Part shown: one piece after another, positions 1 through 9,550 of the stretch
Layout: each line of letters opens with the position of its first letter
Position numbering within the stretch: position 1 is the stretch's first letter
The notes under the pieces: model-generated
What the model was told of the DNA's origin: nothing
The model's database searches: none
What the model saw: the letters and a program-made list of their open reading frames with translations, nothing else
Assembly (NCBI RefSeq): GCF_963678635.1
Contig: NC_087071.1
Span: 18,599,613-18,663,612, forward strand
Direction of reading: 5' to 3'
Origin: Symsagittifera roscoffensis
Taxonomy: Eukaryota; Xenacoelomorpha; Acoela; Convolutidae
Length of the DNA: 64,000 nt
Made by a program: the position numbers and the translations under genes

Positions 1-285
1 CAACCTGCGGTAGCTCTCCATATCGATCGACTCCTTGTTTGGTATGGCCAGCGGCATGTCCTGATATAGCTCCAGGAGTGTCCTCAGGAAATTTCGTTCA
101 CCATCAACTCCCCCTTGCCGAATGGTTTTCATGCATTCTTCCAATACAGGAGTGGGGATACGATCCACCACGAACCTTACGAAGCAAAGGGCATGCTTAC
201 AATTAGCCCAAGCTATCGCAGAATCGTCTCTAGAAATCAACATTCGCAGGGCTTCCATCAATTTCAGTTCCTGTTCCTTTGATTT
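1..285 (-). pseudogene. Third-frame segment running off the left edge
   Basis: This stretch is open on the minus strand in the same frame as the segment at 286-729, from which it is separated only by a TAG codon at 286-288. It reads through to position 1 without another stop. The translation is rich in charged and hydrophobic residues and looks like a globular helical protein; I recognise no domain. The single nonsense codon is the only break here, so it is most simply the continuation of one protein. Its C-terminus lies outside the window. Confidence 0.55.
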
Positions 286-729
286 CTAGTCGTTGATGGC
301 TTCATATTCAGCCTTCTTAATTCCCATCAAACACCAGGCGAATCGTACCTGCAAGTCAGTTCTGGTACATGGATAAGCCAGGTATGCTGCCACCGTCGCC
401 GGCGCATGCATCGTCTCGTCAAAGTATCTTTGGAGGGCCGCCCTCCAAGAGATCTCTAGCAGTTTTTCCAGGCCGATTTCGTTTGCCTCCGAGGACATCA
501 CCGTGCCGTATTCTTTCCTGTTCAAGTTGGAGTTCTCCGTCAGCTCCTTCAGATACTCCTGCATGGCTTGCTTCTCGTTCCAAGCCATCAAGTGCCCTCT
601 CGCGGAATTCCTCGCCTTCAGCATCTCCACATAACCCCCTGCCGGATCCCCCACGTGGACTGAGTCTGGCACATGGATTCGACTATACTCGACCACGTCG
701 AGTTGTCCATCCAGCTTCATCCGGGCCAT
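286..729 (-). pseudogene. Third-frame segment, unknown domain
   Basis: An open stretch of 147 codons ends at a TAG (286-288), after which the same frame continues to the window edge. The peptide contains no motif I can name. It looks soluble and mostly helical, with no signal peptide or membrane segment. The nominal start near 729 is preceded by sequence in a different frame from the 867-1244 segment, which implies a frameshift between 729 and 867. It lies downstream of the SGNH-like parts of the third frame, with the same orientation. A separate host gene cannot be excluded, but the similar decay on both sides argues against it. Confidence 0.5.
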
Positions 730-866
730 GTTGGTTCGCGAGGGCTTCTAATCATCAAGTCCTCCAGATCCACACTGACTGATGACCTCCATTTCCAGCT
801 TAGTATCCGCCAGAGTCCGTGCATTTTTCTTTGACCTCGTGGCCGTTGTGGTCAAACCTGCCAAAA

Positions 867-1350
867 TCATAGGGGTATCAGGTTCTCTTTTTCTCCCCCG
901 GCCAGCATCGCACCATCTCCTTGCCCACTTTCGCCTGAACGAGCTACTTCTGCCAAGGAGGCCACCACTGTGCTGGCTTTTGACTTCACCACTTTCTGGT
1001 TCACGGCTCGGCTTCCGGTCTTTCCCTTCAACCGCTTCAGCCCTTTTTTGGATCTTCTGACGGGTAACTTTCTCGTGATCTGCTGATCATCGGCACTGTC
1101 CTCTGTAACTGACTCGGTCAGAACATCAGACTCTACGGAGTTCATCATTTTCTCTAGAATCTCGCGCATGATGAGTTGGTTTATTCCCACCTTTATTACG
1201 GACTGCGTCCCGTATTTACGTATCACGTCCCATGTCCTCTCCATGAAGGTAACTCGGTTCCAGGTTATTCCCGTCTCACCTTTAAGTTCACTCTGATATC
1301 TCTCCCAATCCTCTTCCGGTAGCGTACTCAGGATACCCTCAAGGATACCC
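867..1350 (-). pseudogene. Third-frame segment with a basic, lysine/arginine-rich tail
   Basis: The reading frame that ends at 867 is open back to about 1350, beyond the first ATG at 1244. The middle is acidic, rich in Glu, Asp and Ser. It is followed by a strongly basic stretch with several Arg-Lys clusters (within RKLPVRRSKKGLKRLKG), which could bind nucleic acid or act as a nuclear-localisation signal; that role is inferred only from charge. The upstream boundary coincides with the stop of the preceding segment at 1351-1353 and with a short direct repeat of GAGGGTATCC on the minus strand (about 1331-1352), where the frame changes. Confidence 0.5.
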
Positions 1351-2178
1351 TCATATTCTCCTCAATCTTCCTCCTCCTTGTGACTCATGACGCAATTTCT
1401 GTAGGTCCCTCCTCCAGTAGTCCATTGCCAGGCTTATTGGGTCGATTGGGGATAAGCTGGCCGGCGCCTCCTTTGTAGGGGAAATGAAAGACGATGGTGT
1501 CATCCGCAATAGATTCCCATCGACTTCCCCGTCGTCGTATTCACTAAACTGGTATTCCAGCAAGTCTCTCTCTAACGCTCCTAAGTCCTCTCCATACGAC
1601 TTCTCTCCCTTTTCCTCCATGAGATCATCGTCCTGATCCATCAGCTCGTCGTCATTCGCATCAGGTTTTGGCTTAGATCCCGAAGGGCCCTGTCGCATAT
1701 CCATGCCCGAATCCGGCCGCGCCGGTACGGTCAGGTCCCCTGCGTTATAGAACAACTCCTCGTCCACTAGAAATTCTACCGACTCTTCGCCATGTGGCGC
1801 CAGATCATCCACCGTTATGTAGGTGCCTCCTCTGCACTTTTTGGCCTTTTCTAGGTTTACTACCTTCACCTCTCCTGACCACTTCAAACTTGACAGATCA
1901 TCTACAGGTGCATACACATCATCCCACACCTCAGCCGAGACCTCTGATCTCCCGGAAGGTGGTGATTTGATTTTCTTTCGGCTCCAGGCATCGGGGAATG
2001 TGAAGTCGAAGGTGTGCATGGCCGCAGCGTTCCATCTGATGAAGCGCAGCTCCATCGCTCCACTCCATTTCAGCATCCTTTCTTCTGCATCACGAGCCGC
2101 TCCAATGCGAGGGGCAATGGCAGGAGATGTGAGTCCCAACAAAATCCTCCTTATCGGTGGGTATCGAGGGCATTGGTC
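1191..2178. repeat. Direct duplication, unit 1 (partner 2189-3176)
   Basis: About 988 bp from CCTTTATTACGG to CATTGGTC is repeated head to tail at 2189-3176 with only scattered differences (offset 998 bp). About 10 bp of unrelated sequence, CGGCAGCGG, lies between the units. The flanking sequence left of 1191 and right of 3176 is single copy. Confidence 0.9.
1351..2178 (-). pseudogene. Third-frame acidic segment, duplicate copy 1 (frame-intact copy)
   Basis: This is the downstream copy (in transcript order) of a tandemly duplicated coding block. The translation has an N-terminal part rich in Trp, Arg and Met, then an acidic region with runs of Asp and Glu (for example DDELMDQDDD), and ends at TGA 1351-1353. 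No known domain is recognised. The frame is continuous through this copy, whereas the other copy carries two compensating one-base indels. It has no methionine start of its own: the conventional frame simply enters from the duplication junction at 2178-2189. It is therefore a by-product of the duplication and not an independent gene. Confidence 0.6.
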
Positions 2179-2188
2179 CGGCAGCGGC

Positions 2189-3176
2189 CTTTATTACGGA
2201 CTGCGTCCCTTATTTACGTATCACGTCCCATGTCCTCTCCATGAAGGTAACTCGGTTCCAGGTTATTCCCGTCTCACCTTTAAGTTCACTCTGATATCTC
2301 TCCCAATCCTCTTCCGGTAGCGTACTCAGGATACCCTCAAGGATACCCTCATATTCTCCTCAATCTTCCTCCTCCTTGTGACTCATGACGCAATTTCTGT
2401 AGGTCCCTCCTCCAGTAGCCCATTGCCAGGCTTATTGGGTCGATTGGGGATAAGCTGGCCGGCGCCTCCTTTGTAGGGGAAATGAAAGACGATGGTGTCA
2501 TCCGCAAAAGATTCCCATCGACTTCCCCGTCGTCGTATTCACTAAACTGGTATTCCAGCAAGTCTCTCTCTAACGCTCCTAAGTCCTCTCCATACGACTT
2601 CTCTCCCTTTTCCTCCATGTGATCATCGTCCTGATCCATCAGCTCGTCGTCATTCGCATCAGGTTTTGGCTTAGGTCCCGAAGGGCCCTGTCGCATATCC
2701 ATGCCCGAATCCGGCCGCGCCGGTACGGTCAGGTCCCCTGCGTTATAGAACAACTCCTCGTCCACTAGAAATTCTACCGACTCTTCGCCATGTGGCGCCA
2801 GATCATCCACCGTTATGTAGGTGCCTCCTCTGCACTTTTTGGCCTTTTCTAGGATTACTACCTTCACCTCTCCTGACCACTTCAAACTTGACAGATCATC
2901 TACAGGTGCATACACATCATCCCACACCTCAGCCGAGACCTCTGATCTCCCGGAAGGTGGTGATTTGGTTTTCTTTCGGCTCCAGGCATCGGGAATGTGA
3001 AGTCGAAGGTGTGCATGGCCGCAGCGTTCCATCTGATGAAGCGCAGCTCCATCCCTCCACTCCATTTTGAGCATCCTTTCTTCTGCATCACGAGCCGCTC
3101 CAATGCGAATGGCAATGGCAGGAGATGTGACTCCCAACAACATCCTCCTTATCGGTGGGTATCGAGGGCATTGGTC
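2189..3176. repeat. Direct duplication, unit 2 (partner 1191-2178)
   Basis: Second unit of the tandem duplication. Compared with unit 1 it has one base fewer near 2991 (GGG for GGGG) and one more near 3066 (TTTTGAG for TTTCAG), so overall length is kept but about 75 bp are read in another frame. Several single-base substitutions also separate the units. Confidence 0.9.
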
Positions 3177-3620
3177 TGCGTAGGCCTCTGGCCAAAGTGG
3201 GACCCTCATCGCCTCTCCTGAATCCTTCACCACTGGTCGCAGATTCCAAAGCTTCGGATTGAACTGGACATGGGAAAGGTCCTCGCGGCCCATTCGGCAC
3301 TTAAAATTGTTTTTGAAGTCCATCAACATCCAACCCGGCTCTGCTATTCTTCCGAATAGCCTATCGTCGCTGGCTAACCCTCTCAGCTCTTTCTGTTCAC
3401 CTAATTCAGTACGGACTAATTCACTACCGAAACTAGGTTGACATGCAACACCGAGTTTCTGTTTGCCTTTAATTGTACGTCGGGGAACGCAAATGACATC
3501 ACGGGTCCATACACCACCGTGACGAAGTCCCGTAGTCCATGCATCCTCCAGTCCTTCATCTTCTTGAGCGAGACGGTTCCAACTGCGCGTTGAATTCACG
3601 ACTCGTTCCCTGAAGTTGTT
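2349..3620 (-). pseudogene. Third-frame segment containing duplicate copy 2
   Basis: The minus-strand frame is open for over 400 codons and ends at TGA 2349-2351, the equivalent of the stop at 1351 in copy 1. The first part (about 3620-3180) is single copy and matches no domain I know. From about 3176 it is the upstream unit of the tandem duplication. Within it, between about 2991 and 3067, the frame differs from copy 1 because of two compensating one-base indels, so about 25 residues are garbled. The acidic half after that point agrees closely with copy 1. The first few codons before about 3620 appear to be an out-of-frame extension. Confidence 0.6.
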
Positions 3621-4409
3621 CTGGGTATCGCAATAACACGAGCAGATCGCCCAACCGACCATACGTCATAGCGATCAGGGTGAGGAGTCCGTCCAATATC
3701 AGGTCTGCCAAAGCTTGGGTGAAGAGATTCGCAGGTCCCTTCACGAAATTCTTGTGACCAAATGTCACATACTAGGCTAATATCAGGCCGATTGACAGTT
3801 TTCGGATATCCTTGACAAAGCTCGCGATCAGGTTCCGGGATGCCCTCGGGTAGCATGTTGACAAGAAGGATGGCGTCCATCCCACTCCCATTCCAAAATA
3901 GCGTCTGATTGCTCGTATTGTGCCCTCGTGTTCACGTCCTGCATCAATTGCAACATCATGCCCCCGGCTAACTCCCTCTCGTTAAACAAGTTCTCAAGTT
4001 CTTCAGATACGCGTGTATCTCCTTGATTACCGCCGGTGCATGCTCGAACGCGTCTTCTCCCAAGGTAGACAATCTCGGTGACAAGTACAACCATGCGTTG
4101 GTAAGTGGCTTCGTACGCAAAGCCAATGCCAGAGATCCTCTTCAGCCGATGTCATATTTTTTCTAACCGTCTTCCCCCCTCGTTCTCCACGTGATCCATT
4201 TGTCTGAACCAGAGATCATCAGCCACCTCTTGTACTAACAAGTGATCGCCATCTACCCCTGATCTCAATTTCATCAATCTGTTGAAATTGGACAGCTCCA
4301 ACCCCAGGACTTCATCCAGCTCCAACCGAGTTGTGCTACAATCCTTGAATTCCTGTATGGCATTAGAAATGTCAGCCCAAATGGCAGGACGCTGGGATCG
4401 GGACGGGTA
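3596..4409 (-). pseudogene. Third-frame segment downstream of the SGNH-like region, heavily frameshifted
   Basis: This region continues the 4410-5048 frame past an in-frame TAA at 4410-4412 and is then spread over all three minus frames. The first frame ends at a TGA near 4155. Another stays open to about 4020, and two overlapping pieces cover 4094-3828 and 3880-3596. Each frame change can be located where one plausible protein-like stretch ends and the next begins, so at least three indels are implied. The composition stays that of a soluble protein, rich in Leu, Glu and Asp. No domain is recognised. Confidence 0.5.
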
Positions 4410-5048
4410 TTAGTTGTTGGGGTCCACCGTTCTGTTTGGCGCGGGTAATATCACGCTGAATCGTCCCTTTGCTATCTTTGCGACCATCGTGTACACAAAC
4501 TGAAGGGGTTCTGGCAATATGGCGTACCCCGTTGATAATACAAAGATCACCTTCACTACATTCTGAGTGAAGCGTCGTTGTACTGATGATTCTGCATCAG
4601 CCATGGCTGAGGGCAATGTCATTATCGCCTCTCCTATGACCTCCTTGCTCGAGATCGACCCACTCGTCAGACGGGACAACAACCCTCTGCTCTGCAGGTG
4701 ATCATTCGAGCCTGCAACCACTATCACCTGCGGCTCCATGCTGACTACCCTTCGCACACTTCTCATCATGCCTACTGACTGTCCCCAGTCCAAATTAGGC
4801 GCCGTCAAGAAAACCACATCGGGCCAAAAGAGAGAACTGGGCGTGTAGAGGTAATCCGAACTGGCCACTATCAGGTATTTGGCAGCCCTCATATCCAAGG
4901 GATCATAGGCGGCAAACAGGCTGTCACCGACTGGTGCCTTCATCCCCGCATATCTCTTGTCGTCTCCTTCCACCGAGGTCGCTCGGGGATAGTCTCTCAA
5001 ATATTCACGAGGCGCCTGACCAGGTGGTTTAGCGAACTGCCTGTGCAT
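4410..5048 (-). pseudogene. SGNH/GDSL-hydrolase-like region with GSND motif (third frame)
   Basis: The open segment of 212 codons includes a literal GDSL at residues 41-44, a beta-strand-like LIVASSDYL at about 59-67, and VIVVAGSNDHL at about 108-118. A G-x-N-D motif after a hydrophobic strand is block III of the SGNH hydrolase family (esterases and lipases), where the Asn helps form the oxyanion hole. Block V (DxxH) is not visible in this segment. The frame is closed by a TAA at 4410-4412 and continues in frame afterwards, so the stop looks like a point mutation. The N-terminus overlaps the 4997-5293 piece in another frame. Esterase domains are known in ORF1 of CR1-type LINEs, so a retroelement context has precedent. 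Actual hydrolase activity is doubtful. Confidence 0.5.
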
Positions 5049-5293
5049 CTTGTGACGCCTGTTGTTAGGCCGTTCGTAAGAGATCGGGTATTCATGACGT
5101 CCGTAAAAGATCGGGTATTCAAGGGTCCAAAGGTATTGTCCTGAGGCAATCCATTAAGGTCCACGTACCTGAGCGTAGTCGCGGAGCTAAACTGTTCCTG
5201 TTGCGCTAACAGCCAATACACGCCCAGTATTCGATATAATCGCGACACTGTGGGACCCTCTCCGCCAATCATCTTTCTTACATCCTCCGACAC
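4997..5293 (-). pseudogene. Third-frame linker between the two SGNH-like regions
   Basis: A 98-codon open stretch on the minus strand lies in a different frame from the segments on either side, which implies one frameshift near 5300-5340 and another near 5000-5050. It starts with a short amphipathic helix-like sequence and later contains a nine-codon duplication (NTRSFTDVM followed by NTRSLTNGL), matching the 27-bp DNA repeat at 5071-5121. No domain is recognised. Confidence 0.45.
5071..5121. repeat. 27-bp in-frame direct repeat
   Basis: Positions 5071-5094 and 5098-5121 match over 24 bp with two transitions; both contain AGATCGGGTATTCA. The 27-bp offset is nine codons and keeps the frame. 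Confidence 0.85.
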
Positions 5294-5343
5294 GTCAATT
5301 TATTCATGCTCAATCTCGCTGACATGTCCGTCTTATATTGTCC

Positions 5344-6180
5344 TTAACCGCTGGGATCTGGACGGTTCCAAAGCAGCACGCTGCCTGGTTCAACTCCATC
5401 CGCCGGCACGGCGCTCATCAATTGTCCTGCTGTCGAAGCAGGGCTTGCTGTAGCGGGCTGGTCATTACTCCTAGACACGGTCTGGGAGTTAGTCTGGTTC
5501 TGATCAACCGATCTGCCAAGTCGGCTCTCCAGCGGTTGAGTTCTGGGAGGAGGGGCAGTCCCCAACCTAACTCTCACATCTGAGCTTGGAGCGACGGGAG
5601 CAGCTGCACCCGTTTCCATTGCCAGGGGCCCGAGGCGATTGGCAAGTGATTCTGGCACGTTACCCCTCACTCTACCTCCTCCGGTCGAACTGGTCCCAGC
5701 CAGTGAGCTGGTTGTCCTCAATTCTTGCTCCATTTCCCTCAAATGCGTCTGGAATACGTCGTTTATCTGGTTCCTCCCTTGCTGGGTGTTGAAGTGTATG
5801 CCATCACTGGTGAGTGCGAGGTGATCGACCATGCGCAGCATTTTTTTCAGATCCATGAGTCGCAGCTCGCTGGGGTTGCTTCTTACCAGTCTGCGAGTCA
5901 TCTCGTTCCACGGGGTCACGTTACCATTCATCAAATCCGCAACCGGCGTGCCCACCTCCGGGTTCTGTGGTATCGTGCATAGAACCACGAGTCTGGGTCT
6001 GTACTTCTCCTTCAGCTCATTCAGAAGGCAGACCAGTAGGTGACCAGTGATGATTTGAGCCACGGAAGCGCCCCCAAAAGATAGGACAGTAGTCTGCCCG
6101 TTGACAAAGATCTCATTTAGATCTCTCACTAAACTGTCCCTATAACCAAATGACGACTCCCTGAGAGAATTGCCTGGTTG
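5344..6180 (-). pseudogene. SGNH/GDSL-esterase-like domain of the third frame
   Basis: The 261-codon open stretch ending at 5344 extends upstream in frame to about 6180. Read there, it begins with YRDSLVRDL (Ser codon 6133-6135), which resembles block I of SGNH esterases (usually GDS) with Arg in place of the Gly. Next come a block-II-like FGGAS (residues 18-22), a strand RPRLVVLCTIP (45-54), and SDGIHFN at 108-114, whose D-x-x-H is the block V Asp/His pair. Block III (GxND) is absent between blocks II and V, and the distance there is short, which suggests an internal deletion or a division of labour with the GSND region at 4410-5048. The last 100 residues are low-complexity Pro/Ser/Thr/Ala. 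It lies between the coiled coil and the second SGNH-like region. Confidence 0.55.
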
Positions 6181-6262
6181 CTTATGGCGGTGTTCCAGCC
6201 CATGCCATTCAAATAAGCACGAGGATGCTCCGCGGCCACTTGCACGAACTGGTTGCGCGCCG

Positions 6263-7135
6263 TTAGGTTCTTTCTAATATCAACCACGCGAGAGTTCTGA
6301 ATTTCCCACCATGCGTGGTCCCTGCTGGTACTACAGTTCGGGGTGTTCTCTCCGAGCTGCGCGAAAAACGATCAAAGCATTGGGAAGGGACGACCCTACC
6401 CAGCGTCCGGCTAGTGGTCCTATTGATCACGTTCATAGCTGCTCTGGCTACCTGATTGAACGACTCCTGGAACTGAGGAGCGAGATAGGTGTCTGAGGGG
6501 TCCGGTATCGTGTTTTTGGGGTTGGGAGCAGACTGTGATGTCTGCTGAGGAGCCTCGGGCTCTCTCGGTGCGCACAGCTCCTGTGCCCTCGTCCTGGGAC
6601 GTGTGTCCCTGGATGCCTCCGAGGAGTTCATCGTTGCCAGAGCCTCCTGTGACCCTCGGCTCACCCTCGCCATATATAGTTCCTTCAGATGTTTCATCTC
6701 CTCTTCCTTGTAAGCTATTTGCAGTTCTTCAAACTTCTTCTTCCATTCGTCCCTTTCTCGGGATATTGCCCTGTACTCCTGCAGTTTGGCACACAGCTCG
6801 TTCTGATCCCTTTCTTTCTTCTCCAAGGTCTCGATCGTCTCCGAGGTCTGTATCTCGATCTCGCTCACCTTCACTCTCTTCAGAGGAGGAGCAGCTATGG
6901 GAGAGTCTACTGAGTGTGACGGGCCCGGCCCATCACGTAGTCATTTTGCTCCGATGAGCGGCTGTGCAGGCTGAACAGGTAGGGGAATCTCACCTAGCCG
7001 GTGATCCCTCTGCTCGCCTAGTCCCGGCTCACGAGCCGAGTCGTGTCCGGACATTTCTCCTCGACGCCATCCCCTCAATCGATTTCGACCTCTCTCGGCG
7101 GCCCCCGACTCGTTGAAGGCCAGCATCAACACCAC
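6263..7135 (-). pseudogene. Coiled-coil region of the third frame, broken by a TGA
   Basis: Two open pieces in the same frame (7135-6941 and 6940-6263) are separated by an in-frame TGA at 6941-6943. The second contains about 60 residues of strong heptad pattern rich in Glu, Lys and Leu (from about 6865 to 6670), an obvious coiled coil likely to oligomerise. A Pro/Ser/Thr-rich stretch follows, then a globular-looking end. After 6263 the frame closes and the protein-like reading shifts towards the SGNH segment, so at least one frameshift lies between 6263 and 6180. A coiled coil before an esterase-like region recalls the layout of some LINE ORF1 proteins, but the neighbouring pol is Gypsy-type. 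Confidence 0.55.
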
Positions 7136-7162
7136 TTCCGTGGGGCGATTCCCTCTACCCTA

Positions 7163-7315
7163 TCGTCACAACGCGTTGAGGAGCGCAACCACAAACATCG
7201 CCAATCCCGGGTCTTCTCGTGTAAAGTCACAATCAATCAGCCGCTGACAGATCTCGTCTAGAGTCGCTCCTAGACTCGCTGAGAGGAATTCCATTAATTC
7301 ATTCGTGTCACCCAT
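7163..7315 (-). pseudogene. Likely N-terminus of the third frame
   Basis: An ATG at 7315-7313 opens a frame of about 49 codons on the minus strand that ends at a TGA near 7167. It is the first ATG after the AT-rich gap. Its peptide is acidic and helical, with no signal peptide. The next piece (from 7135) is in another frame, so a frameshift near 7135-7170 would join it to the coiled-coil part. It is proposed as the start because the sequence upstream (7316-7762) is AT-rich and not protein-like. Confidence 0.4.
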
Positions 7316-7762
7316 TTCTATCGTGTTGTTTTTTTTTGTCGATTTCCTTCTGGTTTGTTGGGTTCAATAAACAAGATTTGATCAATCAAGATCTAAAAAG
7401 CAAGTCACGACTTAAAACGATCATTTCATGCCGTCCCATTTTCAGGATAAAACATCATTCACATCTTTTTTCTTCGAAGCGATCCATTGAATTTTTCTTC
7501 GTTGCTGGTTTAAAACTTAGCACCAATTTGGATCGTCCACCTTCAACCTTTTCGAGATAACACGAATGAGCGCTGTCACCTTCACTATCTGGTCTTTCAA
7601 GACACAAACATGACATAAAACATACAATAACAAAAACATAACACAAAAACATCATATATCTGCATTATTACATAAAAACATAATCTCTAGTAGCTAATCT
7701 AACTCAATCCTAATCCCTATAAAGTGAACTTAATAAAAACCACTTATTGCCGAATGCAACTC
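7316..7762. other. AT-rich non-coding gap between pol and the third frame
   Basis: Short A and T runs dominate, with a T9 run near 7330 and repeated AAAACAT-like words at 7610-7690. No convincing frame is present on either strand. It could hold a subgenomic promoter or a splice acceptor for the third frame, but no clear element was identified. Confidence 0.5.
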
Positions 7763-8035
7763 CTAGAATATGCTCAGATAGTACTTTTTATGTAAGTAAA
7801 ACTCTATAACAGTTTCTGAAAATTTCACGTGTGCAAGGGCGTACAACTCTCTCGGATGTAGCTTTCCCCTATGTAGCTTTCCCCTAGGTAACGAGAGAAA
7901 GGTCACTCCTCTCTCAACCAGAAAATCCCTAAGTCGAGTCAAGGCCAATACCAAGCTCTCTGGATCTACGTGTTGTCTATCAGTGGCTATTAGTAACCAG
8001 GAAACACAACTATTCCCGTGGTATCTGTGATGCAA
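7763..8035 (-). pseudogene. Small ORF after pol, unknown
   Basis: About 90 codons are open on the minus strand, with no ATG at the start of the frame (it opens at a TTG). The sequence upstream to about 8085 is protein-like in a different frame and includes an ATG followed by a Trp/Cys-rich stretch, so this may be the frameshifted C-terminal part of a small protein. It contains a five-codon duplication (GKLHR, GKLHP) matching a 15-bp DNA repeat. Nothing identifies a function. It could be the remains of the pol C-terminus or of a small accessory ORF. Confidence 0.35.
7856..7885. repeat. Perfect 15-bp tandem repeat, two copies
   Basis: ATGTAGCTTTCCCCT occurs at 7856-7870 and again directly at 7871-7885. 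The unit length keeps any frame. Confidence 0.95.
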
Positions 8036-8247
8036 TAGGGGGCAGCGCCATCATCCCTCCCACACCAGTCCTCTGTCACCATAAAAACTCGATAATCTTA
8101 TACTCTCTTTTAAAGTCAGCCGCTAGTGTTGTTTTGAAGCTTACATCCGCGGTTATCGCTATAGCGCATGTACGTTCCGTGAGTATGAAATCGCTGTCCA
8201 TTATGACGATTTTGTTTGAATAATGGTTCGGTAGGTCAAAAGAGGAT

Positions 8248-9387
8248 TCAAAAACTCGTCCAAAAGGTGGTTTTTTTAACGTTCTCGCCTTCCGTTTCCA
8301 GTTGTCCGGTTTCTCTCGCCGATTTCAATTTTTTAAAGATCAGTTTTTTGGTGTGACTGAGTCCTACCCCAACTCCCCGGACAAAAATATCCATCGAAGT
8401 CCCCGTCGATCGCCCAAAATCGAGCAGATCGAAGTTGGATTGCGGAATGCGTAGAGGGCCATCTGGGGCGACCCAGTTGGACTCGGTATTGTCATGGCTG
8501 ACGTATTTGATGCTGTCTTTATCGATATCCTGAATCGTCAAGATTGTTCGTTTAGGATCCGCCGGCAGATCGTGGAGCCATTCGAGCACTCGCAAGTTCG
8601 TTAATTCTTGCTCATGAGTCTGCTCTGGTTCGAACTCTACTTCTGGTTCGGAGCGATCGTCGATCCGATCCCGATCCATGTCATTTACCAAGTCGATCTC
8701 TCTTGGCGCCGTTACTTCATCCAGCCCTACTAGCGAGTCCATCATGTCACTTAAGACTATCCTGTCTATGACGAAATCCTCGCCATACGGGTTGTACTTC
8801 TTCTTGCTCCTTCCTTTCTTGCTCTGGCGTGTCTCCATGGTGAAACGAAAGTCAGTTTGTATTCCTTTGTCAATTTCAGTTTGTTCTGGGCAGTCCCAGT
8901 CCTCTTCGGCATAAGGTAGAGTTTCCTCGTCCCACTCTACTCGCTCGGTCAACTCCAGGTCGCAATCATCCACCACCTCATTTCCGTCGCTTTTGTCGCG
9001 AGTACCTTTTTCATTCACCTCACAAGCAGGATCCACTATCAAATAGTCTCCCTCTTGCATGTCCGCTGGGATGCACCAGTCCTCTGATGAGGCATTGTGC
9101 GGTTTGATGTTTTCGTAATGAGCTGCTCTTCCTGTGCTCAGTCGATAAAACAGACCTCCTTGCTGCACCTCTGTTATTTGAAATGGGCCACGCCATTTTT
9201 TTAATAGATTTTTGGTACCTTTTGGTGGAACTACTTCCTGGAATACCCAAACGTAATCGCCAACTGAGTAGGCTTTTGCATCGGTAGTCACTTTATCAAA
9301 CCTCCTTTTTTGTCTAATTTGCGCCTGTTGCGTGTTCCTCCTGCACAAGTCATTGAGGTCCTGCTGTCTTCGAATGACATCACGCAC
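8248..9387 (-). pseudogene. pol: Integrase C-terminal module and pol C-terminal extension
   Basis: About 380 codons are open on the minus strand, ending at 8248. The first 80 residues hold a basic helix and then GDYVWVFQ (43-50) and KKWRGPFQITEV (63-74), the GPY/F-type integrase C-terminal module of Ty3/Gypsy elements, an SH3-like fold that binds DNA. About 290 further residues are acidic, rich in Asp and Glu, with no domain I recognise; this is a long C-terminal extension for a Gypsy pol. This is the longest unbroken part of pol here. The preceding integrase core is in another frame, with the link carried by a short piece at 9288-9521. Confidence 0.75.
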
Positions 9388-9550
9388 GTAAGTTTGCGGT
9401 GCTGTTCTCTTCCTTTCATTTTCAGGGCAGAAAACGTCAACGGAAGCGCTTTTTCATGACCTGTTAGCATCATATTCGGACCTAATTCCCGTGGTGGAAT
9501 GCTCTGTACTGTTGTAAGCACCCATCACTTGCGGCAAGTGTCTGTCCCCG
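9288..9550 (-). pseudogene. pol: Integrase linker, frameshifted
   Basis: This piece joins the catalytic core to the C-terminal module. It contains RELGPNMMLTGHEKALPL, like the P-x-x-L/M-x-x-G-R motif that normally follows the integrase core in Gypsy elements. It is read in a third frame, so there is one frameshift on each side (near 9545 and near 9400). The last 40 codons of the open frame, below about 9400, are an out-of-frame shadow of the next piece. Confidence 0.6.

Noticed and set aside
369-782. Plus-strand ORFs within 1-17 kb
   Set aside because: They overlap recognisable minus-strand retroelement coding sequence and have skewed Ser/Pro/Leu composition typical of antisense shadows.
1351-3662. 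Two paralogous genes at 1351-2142 and 2349-3662
   Set aside because: They are the two units of a local tandem duplication inside one longer frame. The shorter one has no start codon of its own.
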